From NCBI GenBank assembly GCA_019634915.1, contig JAHCAN010000012.1, forward strand, positions 18,558 to 82,557: 64,000 nt of DNA. Reading direction: 5' to 3'. The notes beneath the pieces are model-generated. The model saw only the letters and a program-made list of their open reading frames with translations. It was not told where the DNA came from and did not search any database. The stretch comes from Steroidobacteraceae bacterium (GTDB lineage Bacteria > Pseudomonadota > Gammaproteobacteria > Steroidobacterales > Steroidobacteraceae). The position numbers and the translations under genes are program-made. This document shows positions 28,373 to 37,141 of the stretch, piece after piece (the first letter of the stretch is position 1; the number at the start of each line of letters is the position of its first letter).

Positions 28373-28621
28373 TCAGTACGCGCTCTCGTCGCGCAGTTGA
28401 TCGATCAGCTCGTTGGTGACGACATTGTCCCGTGACGGAAAGGCGCGAAAGCCGTAGACCATCCCGAGCTCGCCGGCCGTGCCGGCGATCGTCGCCCTGG
28501 CATGCGCGAGCGATTGACGTGCGAGCTCCGAGATGACTTCGCCGTCTGTCCTGCCTTCGCGCCGCGCACGCTCTCTGGCGGCCTGAAGAACGTCGTCTGC
28601 AATGTCGAGCGTTGTGCGCAT
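28373..28621 (-). CDS. VapB-type antitoxin, orphan
   Basis: An 82-aa protein with an N-terminal ribbon-helix-helix (MRTTLDIADDVLQAA...) and the VapB-like tail NVVTNELIDQLRDES. Such proteins neutralise a VapC PIN-domain RNase encoded directly downstream. Here no VapC frame exists; 41 nt downstream the foldback element begins. A TATCAT -10-like hexamer at 28634-28629 sits 7 nt before the ATG. The upstream DNA is AT-rich, unlike the rest of the window. Either the toxin was lost or this regulator acts alone. Confidence 0.8.
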   Translation of the reverse strand: MRTTLDIADDVLQAARERARREGRTDGEVISELARQSLAHARATIAGTAGELGMVYGFRAFPSRDNVVTNELIDQLRDESAY

Positions 28622-28814
28622 GCCCTAAATGATAGCGCGCCAAATGGGTTTAAAAATATTCAATGCGTGCTGGAAATCTCGATATTGTTTCAAATAAGCG
28701 TTGATTAGCAGATAGTCAGCTGCGAAAGGTCACCGGGCACTCGCTGCCGGCATGGAGACTTCCGTCTTCACGGAATTGGCGATGAAGCACTTCTCGTGCG
28801 CCTCGCGCTGCCTG
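28622..28814. other. AT-rich intergenic region
   Basis: This 193-nt stretch separates the orphan vapB from the DUF885 gene. Its first ~100 nt are markedly AT-rich (for example TTTAAAAATATTCAA around 28650-28665) against a strongly GC-rich background. It contains the candidate -10 of vapB (minus strand, 28634-28629). I see no RNA gene, no repeat shared with the neighbouring element and no convincing reading frame. The composition suggests acquired DNA. Confidence 0.5.
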
Positions 28815-30569
28815 TTAACGCACCTGCTTCTGTGTCCCGATCCACGCCTCGACGCGCTTCGTCAGCACGTCGAGCGGCACCGCGCCCGTCGACAGCACGG
28901 TGTCGTGGAAGGCGCGGATGTCGAAGCGCTCGCCGAGCGCCGCCTGCGCCTCGCGCCGCAGCTCGAGGATGCGCAGCTGCCCGATCTTGTAGGCGAGCGC
29001 CTGTCCCGGCCAGGCGATGTAGCGGTCGACCTCGTTGACGATGTCGGCCTCGGTCTTCGCGGCGTTCGCCTTGAAGTAGTCGATCGCCTGCTGGCGCGTC
29101 CAGCGCTTGGCGTGGATGCCGGTATCGACGACGAGTCGCACCGCGCGCCACATGTCGTAGGTCAGTTCGCCGAATTTCGCGTAGGGGTCGTCGTAGAGCC
29201 CCATCTGCTCGCCGAGCCGCTCGCTGTAGAGCGCCCAGCCCTCGATGTAGGCCGTGTAGTCGGCATTGCGCCGGAACATCGGCAGGCTGCGGTCCTCCAT
29301 CGCGAGCGCGATCTGCAGATGGTGGCCGGGCACGGCCTCATGCGCGGTCAGCACCGGCATTTCGTACTTCGGCCGCACCTCCGGTCGATAGAGGTTCACG
29401 TAGTAGTAGCCGGCGCGCGAGCCGTCGAGCGCCGGGCCCTGGTAGTACGCGGTGGTCGTGTCGGGCGCGCTCGTCATCGGGATTGCGCGCACGCCGTACG
29501 GCGTGCGCGGCAGCTTGCCGAAAAGCTTCACGAGTTCGGGGTCGATGCGCTTGGCCATCGCGGCGTAGGCCTCGAACAGCGCGTCCCCGGTCTGGTAGTA
29601 GAACTGCGGGTCGGTGCGCAGGTACGTCAGGAACTCCTCGAAGCTGCCCTTGAAGTCGACCTGGCGGATGATCGCGTCCATCTCGCCGCGGATGCGGGCC
29701 ACTTCGCGCAGGCCGATCGCGTGGATCTCGTCCGGGGTCAGATCGGTCGTCGTGTGGAACGCCGCGCGGTTGGCGTAGAACGCGAGCCCGTCGGGGGTAT
29801 CCCAGATGCCGTCGGAAGCCCGCGAGGCCGGCAGGTATTTGTCATGGAAAAAAGCCTGCAGCCGCCTGAACGCCGGGATCACGTGCTCTTCGATCGCCCG
29901 CCCGCCGGCCCCGATCAGCCGCGCGCGCTCATCGGCGTCGATGCTCTCCGGCATGCGCGTGAACGGCTCGAAGAACGGGCTCTGCTCGGCGCTCGCGGGG
30001 ATCTGGCTCGCGATCTGCGCCGGAATGCGCTCCATGATCGAGCGCGGCTGGGTGCGATGCTCGCGGATCGCGGTCTCGAGCAGCGCGATGGTCTGGTCGA
30101 TATAGGTGCCGATGCCCGCAAGCCGCGCGATCCAGGCCTCGTAGTCGGCGACGGTCGCGAACGGCAGCAGCTCGGCGAGCTCGTTGGCGGTCTGCACGCC
30201 GTCGCGCGGGCGGATCGCCGCGTACAGCCAGGGCTTGAACGGGCGGGCCGCGAGGCGCCGCTCCAGATCCCCGGCGAACAGGTCGTAGTTCAGCTGGTCG
30301 GCAGCCGGGAGTCCGGCGCGCGGGATCGTCTTCAGCTCGGCGAGCGTCGCGGCATAGCGGGCGTAGTGCGCGTCGGTTGCCGCCGGCGACAGGTCGGGCC
30401 ACTGCGCCGAGTAGCGGTGGTCACCGAGGTAGTCGGCCGCGAGCGGATCGTCACGCAGGTCCGCTTCCCAGGTCGAGTCGAACAGGGCCTGCAGGCGCGC
30501 ATCGGCCGCGGACGAGGCATAGGGAGCCGCGATCAGGCCCGCGGCGAGCAACAGCATCAGGTGGCGCAT
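28815..30569 (-). CDS. DUF885 family exported metallopeptidase-like protein
   Basis: A 584-aa protein with a signal peptide (MLLLAAGLIAAPYASSA). The zinc-type motif HEAVPGHH is at residues 410-417, with the conserved EGWALYSE about 26 residues later (442-450), both diagnostic of DUF885. Family members are predicted peptidases; some resemble the M32-like fold. Length is normal. The gene is alone in its direction apart from the CheD-like gene 75 nt upstream. Proteins of this type are common in gammaproteobacteria with proteolytic lifestyles (general knowledge). Confidence 0.88.
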   Translation of the reverse strand: MRHLMLLLAAGLIAAPYASSAADARLQALFDSTWEADLRDDPLAADYLGDHRYSAQWPDLSPAATDAHYARYAATLAELKTIPRAGLPAADQLNYDLFAGDLERRLAARPFKPWLYAAIRPRDGVQTANELAELLPFATVADYEAWIARLAGIGTYIDQTIALLETAIREHRTQPRSIMERIPAQIASQIPASAEQSPFFEPFTRMPESIDADERARLIGAGGRAIEEHVIPAFRRLQAFFHDKYLPASRASDGIWDTPDGLAFYANRAAFHTTTDLTPDEIHAIGLREVARIRGEMDAIIRQVDFKGSFEEFLTYLRTDPQFYYQTGDALFEAYAAMAKRIDPELVKLFGKLPRTPYGVRAIPMTSAPDTTTAYYQGPALDGSRAGYYYVNLYRPEVRPKYEMPVLTAHEAVPGHHLQIALAMEDRSLPMFRRNADYTAYIEGWALYSERLGEQMGLYDDPYAKFGELTYDMWRAVRLVVDTGIHAKRWTRQQAIDYFKANAAKTEADIVNEVDRYIAWPGQALAYKIGQLRILELRREAQAALGERFDIRAFHDTVLSTGAVPLDVLTKRVEAWIGTQKQVR

Positions 30570-30644
30570 GCGTGGATTGTCGGCGATTCGCGCGCCGACG
30601 CAACCGGCGCCGGCCGCGCCGGGCCCGGGCAGGATCGGGTGGGC

Positions 30645-31118
30645 TCAGGCGGGCTCGAGCCCCAGCTGGCCCATGCTCGGCCGGAAGCGCAGCTTGCGCG
30701 CGACGCCGTACTCGATTTCGCGCGAGACCACGGACACACCGGCATCGCTCAGGTACTCGCCGATCAGCGCCAGCACGGCCGCCGCGGCGAGGCGCGCGGG
30801 CTCACCGGGCTCGACGCACGCGGCGATCCGGCCCTGTACGTCGATGCCGCGCTCCATGGCCTCGCGGAAGCTCTCGACGCAGCGATCGAGCAGCAGCAGG
30901 TCCGAGGCGAGCGTCCGGTCGGTCACGTCGCCGGGGCTCGAGCCGCGGGCGATGAAGCGCAGATGCAGCAGCGCGCCGTGCTCCTCGACCGCGTCGTAGA
31001 GGCAGACGGCCAGCGTCGCGTCGAGCAGCGCCGTGAACAGCACGTCGTCGGCCGCGACCTCGTAATGGTCCGGCGGGACGTCGACGATGCGTGGATCCGG
31101 GTGCAGCACAGCGCGCAT
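30645..31118 (-). CDS. CheD-like protein without the catalytic cysteine
   Basis: A 157-aa protein with CheD-like features: the segment [25 protein letters not shown] matches in layout the CheD core, in which GSC carries the nucleophile and a histidine follows ~17 residues later; to stay brief, the key residues are Thr35 in place of Cys and His52 retained. The C-terminal part ([21 protein letters not shown]) also fits. CheD deamidates chemoreceptor glutamines; without the cysteine this copy is unlikely to do so. No chemotaxis genes are nearby. The assignment is by residue pattern only. Confidence 0.55.
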   Translation of the reverse strand: MRAVLHPDPRIVDVPPDHYEVAADDVLFTALLDATLAVCLYDAVEEHGALLHLRFIARGSSPGDVTDRTLASDLLLLDRCVESFREAMERGIDVQGRIAACVEPGEPARLAAAAVLALIGEYLSDAGVSVVSREIEYGVARKLRFRPSMGQLGLEPA

Positions 31119-31228
31119 GGTGCGGGTTTCGGGCTTTCCAGACCTTGAACTGCATCACGGCCGGCACAAGGCTAGAATGGGCGGGGCGGCGCACTGCTGC
31201 CGGTCCGCGACAGCCAGAGGGGAGTTCC

Positions 31229-32182
31229 ATGCTCGATATCGGCGTTTTGCCCATCATCCTGCTGATCGCGATTCTGGTGATCGCGTCGAAGGCCTGGCTC
31301 ACGGTCCCCCAGGGCTATCAGTACACGCTCGAGCGCTTCGGCAAGTTCAAGAAGTCGATGGAGCCGGGGTTCCATTTCATCGTGCCGTTCGTCGAGTCCG
31401 TCGGTCGCAGGATCAACATGATGGAGCAGGTGCTCGACGTGCCGCGCCAGGAGGTCATCACCAAGGACAACGCGATGGTCAGCATCGACGCGGTGGTGTT
31501 CTTCCAGGTGCTCGACGCCGCCAAGGCGGCCTACGAGGTCGACAACCTGCGCCTCGCGGTCATCAACCTGACGATGACCAACATCCGCACGGTCGTCGGC
31601 TCGATGGACCTCGACGAAACCCTCTCGAAGCGCGACGAGATCAACCACCGCCTGCTGAAGGTGGTCGACGACGCGACCACGCCCTGGGGCATCAAGGTGA
31701 CCCGCATCGAGATCAAGGACATCCAGCCGCCGGCCGACCTGGTCGAGTCGATGGCACGGCAGATGAAGGCCGAGCGCGACAAGCGCGCCAACATCCTCGA
31801 CGCCGAGGGTTTCCGCCAGGCCGCGATCCTGAAAGCCGAGGGCGAGAAGCAGTCGGTGGTGCTGGCCGCCGAGGGCAGCAAGGAGGCCGCATTCCGCGAG
31901 GCCGAGGCCCGCGAGCGTCTCGCGCAGGCCGAGGCGCGCGCGACCGCGATGGTCTCGCAGGCGATTGCGCAGGGTGATGTGCAGGCGATCAACTACTTCG
32001 TCGCGCAGAAATACGTCGAGGCGCTGAAGGACTTCGCGACCTCGCCGAACCAGAAGGTGCTCTTCCTGCCGATGGAGGCGAGCGCCCTGATCGGCACGCT
32101 CGGCGGCATCGCCGAGCTCGCGAAGGACGCGATGGCGAAGCAGTCGCCGGGCGCCGCCGCGCCGCCGGCGAGGCGGCCGTGA
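31229..32182 (+). CDS. SPFH/band-7 membrane protein (QmcA/stomatin-like)
   Basis: A 317-aa protein with an N-terminal membrane helix (residues 4-22), a band-7/SPFH domain ([35 protein letters not shown]) and a long coiled-coil segment rich in Ala/Glu (residues ~190-250). Such proteins build large ring assemblies in the inner membrane, often with FtsH/HflB. GGGGAG precedes the ATG. It is followed, with a GTGA overlap, by an NfeD partner, the classic operon pair. Confidence 0.93.
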   Translation: MLDIGVLPIILLIAILVIASKAWLTVPQGYQYTLERFGKFKKSMEPGFHFIVPFVESVGRRINMMEQVLDVPRQEVITKDNAMVSIDAVVFFQVLDAAKAAYEVDNLRLAVINLTMTNIRTVVGSMDLDETLSKRDEINHRLLKVVDDATTPWGIKVTRIEIKDIQPPADLVESMARQMKAERDKRANILDAEGFRQAAILKAEGEKQSVVLAAEGSKEAAFREAEARERLAQAEARATAMVSQAIAQGDVQAINYFVAQKYVEALKDFATSPNQKVLFLPMEASALIGTLGGIAELAKDAMAKQSPGAAAPPARRP

Positions 32183-32628
32183 AGGAATTCCTGATGCAGC
32201 TCGAATGGTGGCACTGGTGGGTGGCCGCCGCCGTGCTCGCCGCGATCGAAACCTTCATGCCCGGCGCGGTCGCGATCTGGTTCGCGGTGTCGGCCGCGGT
32301 GGTCGGCGCGCTGGTACTGATCCTGCCGGTGCCATGGCAGCTGCAGCTCGTGCTGTTCGGCGTGCTGGGCATCGTCGCGATCGTGCTGTTCCGGAACTAC
32401 GCGCGGCGCAATCCCGAGGCCACGTCGCAGCCGGGGCTGAACCAGCGCGGCGCGCAGTACGTCGGCCGCGAGTTCACGCTGGTCGAACCGATCCAGCAGG
32501 GCTTCGGCAAGGTGAAGGTCGGCGACACCGTATGGAAAGTCGCGGGCCCGGCGCTGCCGATCGGCGCGCGCGTGCGCGTCACCGGAGTCGACGGCGCGGT
32601 ACTGGTGGTGGAGGAAGCGGCACACTGA
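32179..32628 (+). CDS. NfeD-like membrane protein
   Basis: A 149-aa protein with two to three N-terminal membrane helices (residues ~12-65) and a C-terminal OB-fold (about 85-148) containing [19 protein letters not shown]. This is the short NfeD1b type that partners SPFH proteins and is thought to cap or regulate their assembly. The GTG at 32179 overlaps the TGA of the preceding gene; an in-frame ATG at 32194 is an alternative start. Confidence 0.9.
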   Translation: MKEFLMQLEWWHWWVAAAVLAAIETFMPGAVAIWFAVSAAVVGALVLILPVPWQLQLVLFGVLGIVAIVLFRNYARRNPEATSQPGLNQRGAQYVGREFTLVEPIQQGFGKVKVGDTVWKVAGPALPIGARVRVTGVDGAVLVVEEAAH

Positions 32629-32645
32629 CCGGCGGGAGGGGATTC

Positions 32646-33071
32646 ATGCTCGTACGCCACATACTCGAAAAGAAGGGGGCGGCCGTTTACGCCATCGGGC
32701 CCGACACGCCGGTGCTCGAGGCGATCCGGAGCATGGCGGCACATCACATCGGCGCGCTGCTGGTGATGCGCGGCGATGAACTCGCCGGCATCCTTTCGGA
32801 ACGCGACTATGCGCGCAAGATCGTGCTGCACGGCCGCTCGTCGAGCGATACACCGGTCGCGCAGATCATGTCCTCGCCGGTCGTGACCGTGACCCCCGAC
32901 GACACGATCGAGGCCTGCATGCGACTCGTCACCGAGCGGCGCTTCCGCCACCTGCCCGTCGTCGAAGGCGGGCGCGTGGTCGGCGTGCTGTCGATCGGCG
33001 ATCTGGTGAAGACGCTGCTCGAGGAGCAGCGCCAGACCATCGAGCACCTCGAGGCCTATATCCGCAGCTGA
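32646..33071 (+). CDS. two-CBS-domain protein
   Basis: A 141-aa cytosolic protein made of two CBS motifs (residues ~8-60 and ~73-128; for example AHHIGALLVMRGDELAGIL and RRFRHLPVVEGGRVVGVLS). Paired CBS motifs form an adenine-nucleotide-binding Bateman module that senses energy state or S-adenosyl compounds. There is no attached enzyme domain, so it acts on a partner. It follows nfeD by 17 nt, preceded by a GGGAGGGG Shine-Dalgarno, and is probably in the same operon. Confidence 0.9.
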   Translation: MLVRHILEKKGAAVYAIGPDTPVLEAIRSMAAHHIGALLVMRGDELAGILSERDYARKIVLHGRSSSDTPVAQIMSSPVVTVTPDDTIEACMRLVTERRFRHLPVVEGGRVVGVLSIGDLVKTLLEEQRQTIEHLEAYIRS

Positions 33072-33077
33072 GCTTCC

Positions 33078-34913
33078 ATGGTCAAAGTGATCCTGCTCAC
33101 CCTGGTGCTGGCCGCCGGCGCGGCGAATGTGGCGGCGGCGCCGGCCTGCGATCGCGAGTGGTCGTGCGACGGCGTCGCGCGCGTCGTCGCGATCGGCGAC
33201 GTGCACGGCGCGCTCGCCGAATACACCGCGATCCTGCGCGCCACGGGCATCATCGATGCCGCGGGGCACTGGGCCGGCGGCGACACGTATCTGGTCAGCA
33301 CCGGCGATCTGATCGATCGCGGGCCCGAGTCGTCGGCGGTGATCGCGCTGCTGCGCCGGCTCGAGGCCGAGGCGCCGATTGCCGGCGGCCGCGTGCTCGT
33401 CACGCTCGGCAATCACGAGGCGATGAACCTGACCGGCGAGCTCGGCTATGTCGTGGCGGCCGACTACGCGGCGGCGGCGGATAGCGAGGACGCGGCGCTG
33501 CGCGATGCGGCCTTCCGCGAACTGCGCGCGCATGGCCGGTATGCAGGCCTTGCCGCGCCGGCCGCGCGCGCGGCGTTCGATCAGGCGTTCCCGCAGGGCT
33601 GGTTCGCGCGCCAGCGTAAATTCAGCGCCGTGGGCGAGGAAGGCCGCTGGCTGCTCGCGCGGCCGCTGATGGTGCGCGTGAACGGCGTGCTGTTCACGCA
33701 CGGTGGCCTGCCACCGGGCCTGCTGGCCGAGTCGCTCGATACGCTCAACACGACCACGCTGCATCGGGATCTCCTCGATTACACCTCGGCCTGGCATGCG
33801 CTGATCGCCGCCGGCCTGCTCGATCCCGACACCGATTTCGATGCGCGCGTCGCGCTCGCCGAAGAGCGGCTCGCTGGCTACACCGGCGCCGATCGCGAGC
33901 ATCTCGCGGCCCTCGTGGCCACGTTGCGGCGTACCGATGCATCGCCCGTGCACAGCGTTGCGGGGCCGCTGTGGTACCGCGGCACCGCGATGTGCAACAG
34001 CGCGTTCGAGACCGACACGGCGGCGGGCGTGCTCGAGCATCTCGCCGGCGACAGTGTCGTGATCGGGCACACCGTGACGACGACGAAGCGCGTCACGACC
34101 CGCATGGACGGCCGCGTCACGATGATCGATACCGGCATGCTGCCCGCCTATGGCGGCCAGCCTTCGGCACTCGTGATCGAGGGCGACTCGCGCCGCGTGG
34201 TCTATGCGAAGGCGCCGGACGAACGGGCGACGCCGGAGCCCGAGGCGCGCCGCGTCGGTGAGCGCCCCGGCGGCCTGACCGACGATCAGCTCGAGCAGTT
34301 CCTGCGCGACGCCGAGGTCGCGGGCAGTGAAGCGCCGCCGCTTGGGCGCGCCGGCACGCGCCTGCTGACCTTGCGCCGCGGAGGCACGAGCCTGCACGCG
34401 CTCTTCATCACGGCTCCCGCCCGCGGGCGCTGGCAGCATGAAATCGCGGCCTACCGGCTCGACCGCCTGCTCGGCATCGACATGGTGCCAGTCACGGTCG
34501 AGCGCACGATCGACGGTGAGGCGGGCGCGCTGCAGTTCTGGATCGAGAACACGCTGAGCGCGGCGCAGGTCGAGCGCGAGCGACTGCGGCTGCCACCCTG
34601 GTGCAGCCTCGAGTCACAGTACGGCCTGATGCGCGCGTTCGATGCGCTTACCGGCAATGGCGCCCGCCGCGCGGAGAATGTCGTGCTAGGTCGCGCCGAC
34701 GGTCTCGCGCGCCTGCTCGATCATGCCGACGCGTTCCCGGCGTCGCGCACGCTCGATGCGCGCCTCGCCAGGCCGCCGGTCGGCGCCGAACTCGCGCGGC
34801 GCCTGAGGGCGCTCGATGCGGCACAGCTTGCCGCGGCGCTCTCGCCCTGGCTCGACGCACGACACGTGCGGGCGATTCTCGCCCGCCGCGATGCGCTGCT
34901 CAGAACGCCCTGA
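33078..34913 (+). CDS. exported calcineurin-like phosphatase fused to a degenerate kinase-like domain
   Basis: A 611-aa protein. After a signal peptide (residues 1-21), a metallophosphatase domain spans about 34-375 with GDVHG (40-44), GDLIDRGP (76-83), GNHE (111-114), THGG (207-210) and GHTVT (330-334). The C-terminal ~190 residues resemble HipA/FAM20-type kinase-like folds: HEIAAYRLDRLLG (454-466), FDALTGNGARRAENVV (521-536) and LLDHADAF (546-553). Where active members have N-x-D-R-x-x-x-N, this one has Ala for Asp, so the domain is probably a pseudokinase. The fold assignment is mine and needs structure comparison. It ends in a 14-nt tail-to-tail overlap with the next gene. Confidence 0.75.
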   Translation: MVKVILLTLVLAAGAANVAAAPACDREWSCDGVARVVAIGDVHGALAEYTAILRATGIIDAAGHWAGGDTYLVSTGDLIDRGPESSAVIALLRRLEAEAPIAGGRVLVTLGNHEAMNLTGELGYVVAADYAAAADSEDAALRDAAFRELRAHGRYAGLAAPAARAAFDQAFPQGWFARQRKFSAVGEEGRWLLARPLMVRVNGVLFTHGGLPPGLLAESLDTLNTTTLHRDLLDYTSAWHALIAAGLLDPDTDFDARVALAEERLAGYTGADREHLAALVATLRRTDASPVHSVAGPLWYRGTAMCNSAFETDTAAGVLEHLAGDSVVIGHTVTTTKRVTTRMDGRVTMIDTGMLPAYGGQPSALVIEGDSRRVVYAKAPDERATPEPEARRVGERPGGLTDDQLEQFLRDAEVAGSEAPPLGRAGTRLLTLRRGGTSLHALFITAPARGRWQHEIAAYRLDRLLGIDMVPVTVERTIDGEAGALQFWIENTLSAAQVERERLRLPPWCSLESQYGLMRAFDALTGNGARRAENVVLGRADGLARLLDHADAFPASRTLDARLARPPVGAELARRLRALDAAQLAAALSPWLDARHVRAILARRDALLRTP

Positions 34914-35409
34914 CCAGAATCGCGATCGACAGCGCGACGTGGATGCCGGCGAACAGCCACGGCACCAGCAGCTCGATCCGGGTCGTCTGCAGGTATTCGC
35001 GGCGCGAGCGGCTGGCATCGAGCGCCTGCCATTCCGCGGTGTACGGTGCGAGCGGCAGCCTCTGCTCCATCGCGAGAATCACCCTGAACTTGCCGGCGTT
35101 CAGCTGGCGGTAGGAGAGCACCATCATCCACCAGGCGATGCACATCAGGATCGCTGCGCTCGCCGGCGCGACGACCAGCGTGCGCGATACGATCAGGCCC
35201 GCCTTCAATGCGAAGGCGAGCGCGCCGACGACCGCGGTGTTCATGCCGACGAAGAACGAGTTCGCGAGCATGCGGCGATTGCTGACCCGGTCGGTCATCT
35301 CGACGTAGAGCTGGTACTGGCGCAACGCGTGGTCGGTATAGTCCCCGCCATAAGCCTCGGCGGTCACGGGACGCAGTGCGCTGGCAAGACCGCGGTCATC
35401 GCTCGGCAT
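34900..35409 (-). CDS. small membrane protein of the RipA/SLATT-like type
   Basis: A 169-aa protein with membrane segments at about 51-70, 78-98 and 147-166. A conserved-looking signature is the YQLYVEMTDRVSNRRMLAN helix before the first segment and SYRQLNAGKFRVI after the second. This resembles the RipA octameric membrane proteins and SLATT effectors, which occur beside nucleotide-sensing or SLOG genes. It is the last of three closely spaced minus-strand genes (8-nt gap to the SLOG gene). As a defence effector it would perturb the membrane, but that is inference. Confidence 0.6.
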   Translation of the reverse strand: MPSDDRGLASALRPVTAEAYGGDYTDHALRQYQLYVEMTDRVSNRRMLANSFFVGMNTAVVGALAFALKAGLIVSRTLVVAPASAAILMCIAWWMMVLSYRQLNAGKFRVILAMEQRLPLAPYTAEWQALDASRSRREYLQTTRIELLVPWLFAGIHVALSIAILVRAF

Positions 35410-35417
35410 GATTGATC

Positions 35418-37124
35418 CTAATGCGACGGCAGGTGGCGCAGCTTGCGGTCGCGGTTGAGCAGTACCCAGGTCGCGTGCTCGGACAGCGCCGCACGGCCGA
35501 GTGAATAGAGCACGGCACGCCGCCGCTCGTCGCCCGCTGCGCCCTGCAGCTGCGTGCGCGCTTCGTCGAACAGGCGATACATGTAGCCGTACTGGCGCGC
35601 CAGCTCCTTGGCGGCTGTCTTCTGCAGCCAGGCCTCGAGGATGCCGGCCACGAGCGGCAGCAGGCCCATCGTGACGACCAGCGGTGTCTTCACGTAGGGC
35701 ACGTGCAGCACCGGGATGAAGCACAGCATCGCGGCCGCCGTGAGACCCAGCACGAGCGTGACCGTACCGGTGCGCTCGGTGAGCCCGATCATGCGCCGGC
35801 GCCGCTCGCCGGCGCGCCAGAAGTAGGCGAGCTGCCCGCCGCCGCGGTCCTTGGTCAGGTCGAGCGAGCCCACCCAGTGCTCGATCACGTGCTCGATGCC
35901 GCCGCTGACGCCGGTGCGCCCCGCATCGTGCATTTCGAAGTCCACCGCGCGCATCGCGGTGCGGATCCAGTCGAGCTCCGCGTCCTGGCGGCGCAGGAAG
36001 CTTTCATCGCCGGTGTGCAGGCGGCCCTCGTCGCGCACGCCGGCGATGCGCAGATAGAACTGCACGCGCAGGCCCTCGCACAGCGCGCGATACTCGAGGT
36101 GGTCGCGGTGCCAGGCGCGGCGCTCGGCGAAGCGGCTGAGTGCGATCGTCGTCAGCGCCGCGCCGAAGAACACGTAGATGAGCCCCCACAGCGCCGGGAT
36201 CTTCGAATAGAGCACGAACGCGCAGCCCATCACCGCGCCGATCGCGTAAGTCCACGCGGTGATGCGCATCAGCCGCCGCCGGTACTCGGCCGCGAGTCCG
36301 TCGGCCACGGCGATCAGCCGTGCGCAGCGCGCGATTGCGGGCGGCGCACCGACGAACGGCACGCTGCCGGGCCCGGCGAGTTCGCCGGCGACGGCGGCGG
36401 CCGCGACATTGAATTCCTCGGTGCGATCGAGCACGCGCTGGCTGAGCTCGGGCATCGCATCGTGCAGCGCGGAGTGCCCGCCGGCGAACTCGTGGACGTA
36501 GCCGGCCGCGAGCGGCCGGTGGCCGTTGGTGGGCTCGCCGTTCGGCCGCGAGCGCGACACGAGGATGTGGTACACGAGCGAATTGTCGACCTCGCCGAGC
36601 GCGAGGTCGCGCAGGTCCTCGACGGCGGGTCGCACCCCGCCGCGCGACGCCAGCCGGTAGTCGACCACCGCCGCGGTACCGCCGGGGCTCGCGGCCGGCT
36701 TGCCGTCCCACAGCGCGAGCAGGATGTAGCAGTAGCGCGCGAGGAAGTCGCCGGCGGTGGCGTACAGCGTGTCGCGGTCGTAGCTCGCTTCGCCGGCCGC
36801 GAGATCGAGCACGCGCGACTCTCCACGCAGCTTGTCGAAGCGCGCACGCGCCGCGTCGTCGGTCATCTGCATGCGGTAGTCCGCGAGCGGCAGCGGCTGC
36901 ACGAACACGAGCTCGAGGCCGAGCGCCAGCGCCTCTTCGGCGACCAGCAGGTCGGCACCCTCGGCGAGCTGCGAGGCGACCACGATCGGCGTGTGCGGCC
37001 AGCGTTCGTGCAGGCCCTGCAGGAACTCGCGTGCCCGCTCGCGGATCGCCGGTACTTCGCTGTCGACGAGATCGCGGTGGCCGGTGACGCCGATGACGAG
37101 CGGAATGGCTGCGGGCAGTTCCAT
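35418..37124 (-). CDS. SLOG-domain protein with four membrane helices
   Basis: A 568-aa protein. Residues 1-190 form a SLOG/LOG-like Rossmann domain: IGVTGHRD (11-18), SQLAEGADLLVAEEALALG (51-69) and YCYILLALWDG (131-141), features of nucleotide-derivative sensors or transferases. Two pairs of membrane helices follow (about 288-306/311-331 and 453-472/481-501), and the tail has the ALSEHATWVLLNRDR motif typical of SLATT-like C-termini. SLOG-membrane pairs are predicted anti-phage or stress-signalling components. The ligand is unknown. It is 17 nt downstream of the STAND gene. Confidence 0.7.
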   Translation of the reverse strand: MELPAAIPLVIGVTGHRDLVDSEVPAIRERAREFLQGLHERWPHTPIVVASQLAEGADLLVAEEALALGLELVFVQPLPLADYRMQMTDDAARARFDKLRGESRVLDLAAGEASYDRDTLYATAGDFLARYCYILLALWDGKPAASPGGTAAVVDYRLASRGGVRPAVEDLRDLALGEVDNSLVYHILVSRSRPNGEPTNGHRPLAAGYVHEFAGGHSALHDAMPELSQRVLDRTEEFNVAAAAVAGELAGPGSVPFVGAPPAIARCARLIAVADGLAAEYRRRLMRITAWTYAIGAVMGCAFVLYSKIPALWGLIYVFFGAALTTIALSRFAERRAWHRDHLEYRALCEGLRVQFYLRIAGVRDEGRLHTGDESFLRRQDAELDWIRTAMRAVDFEMHDAGRTGVSGGIEHVIEHWVGSLDLTKDRGGGQLAYFWRAGERRRRMIGLTERTGTVTLVLGLTAAAMLCFIPVLHVPYVKTPLVVTMGLLPLVAGILEAWLQKTAAKELARQYGYMYRLFDEARTQLQGAAGDERRRAVLYSLGRAALSEHATWVLLNRDRKLRHLPSH

Positions 37125-37141
37125 GGGCTATGCAGACTCCA

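Noticed and set aside
28752-31148. Long plus-strand frame (798 codons) opposite the DUF885 and CheD-like genes
   Set aside because: Antisense of genes with clear motifs; no Shine-Dalgarno or homology of its own.
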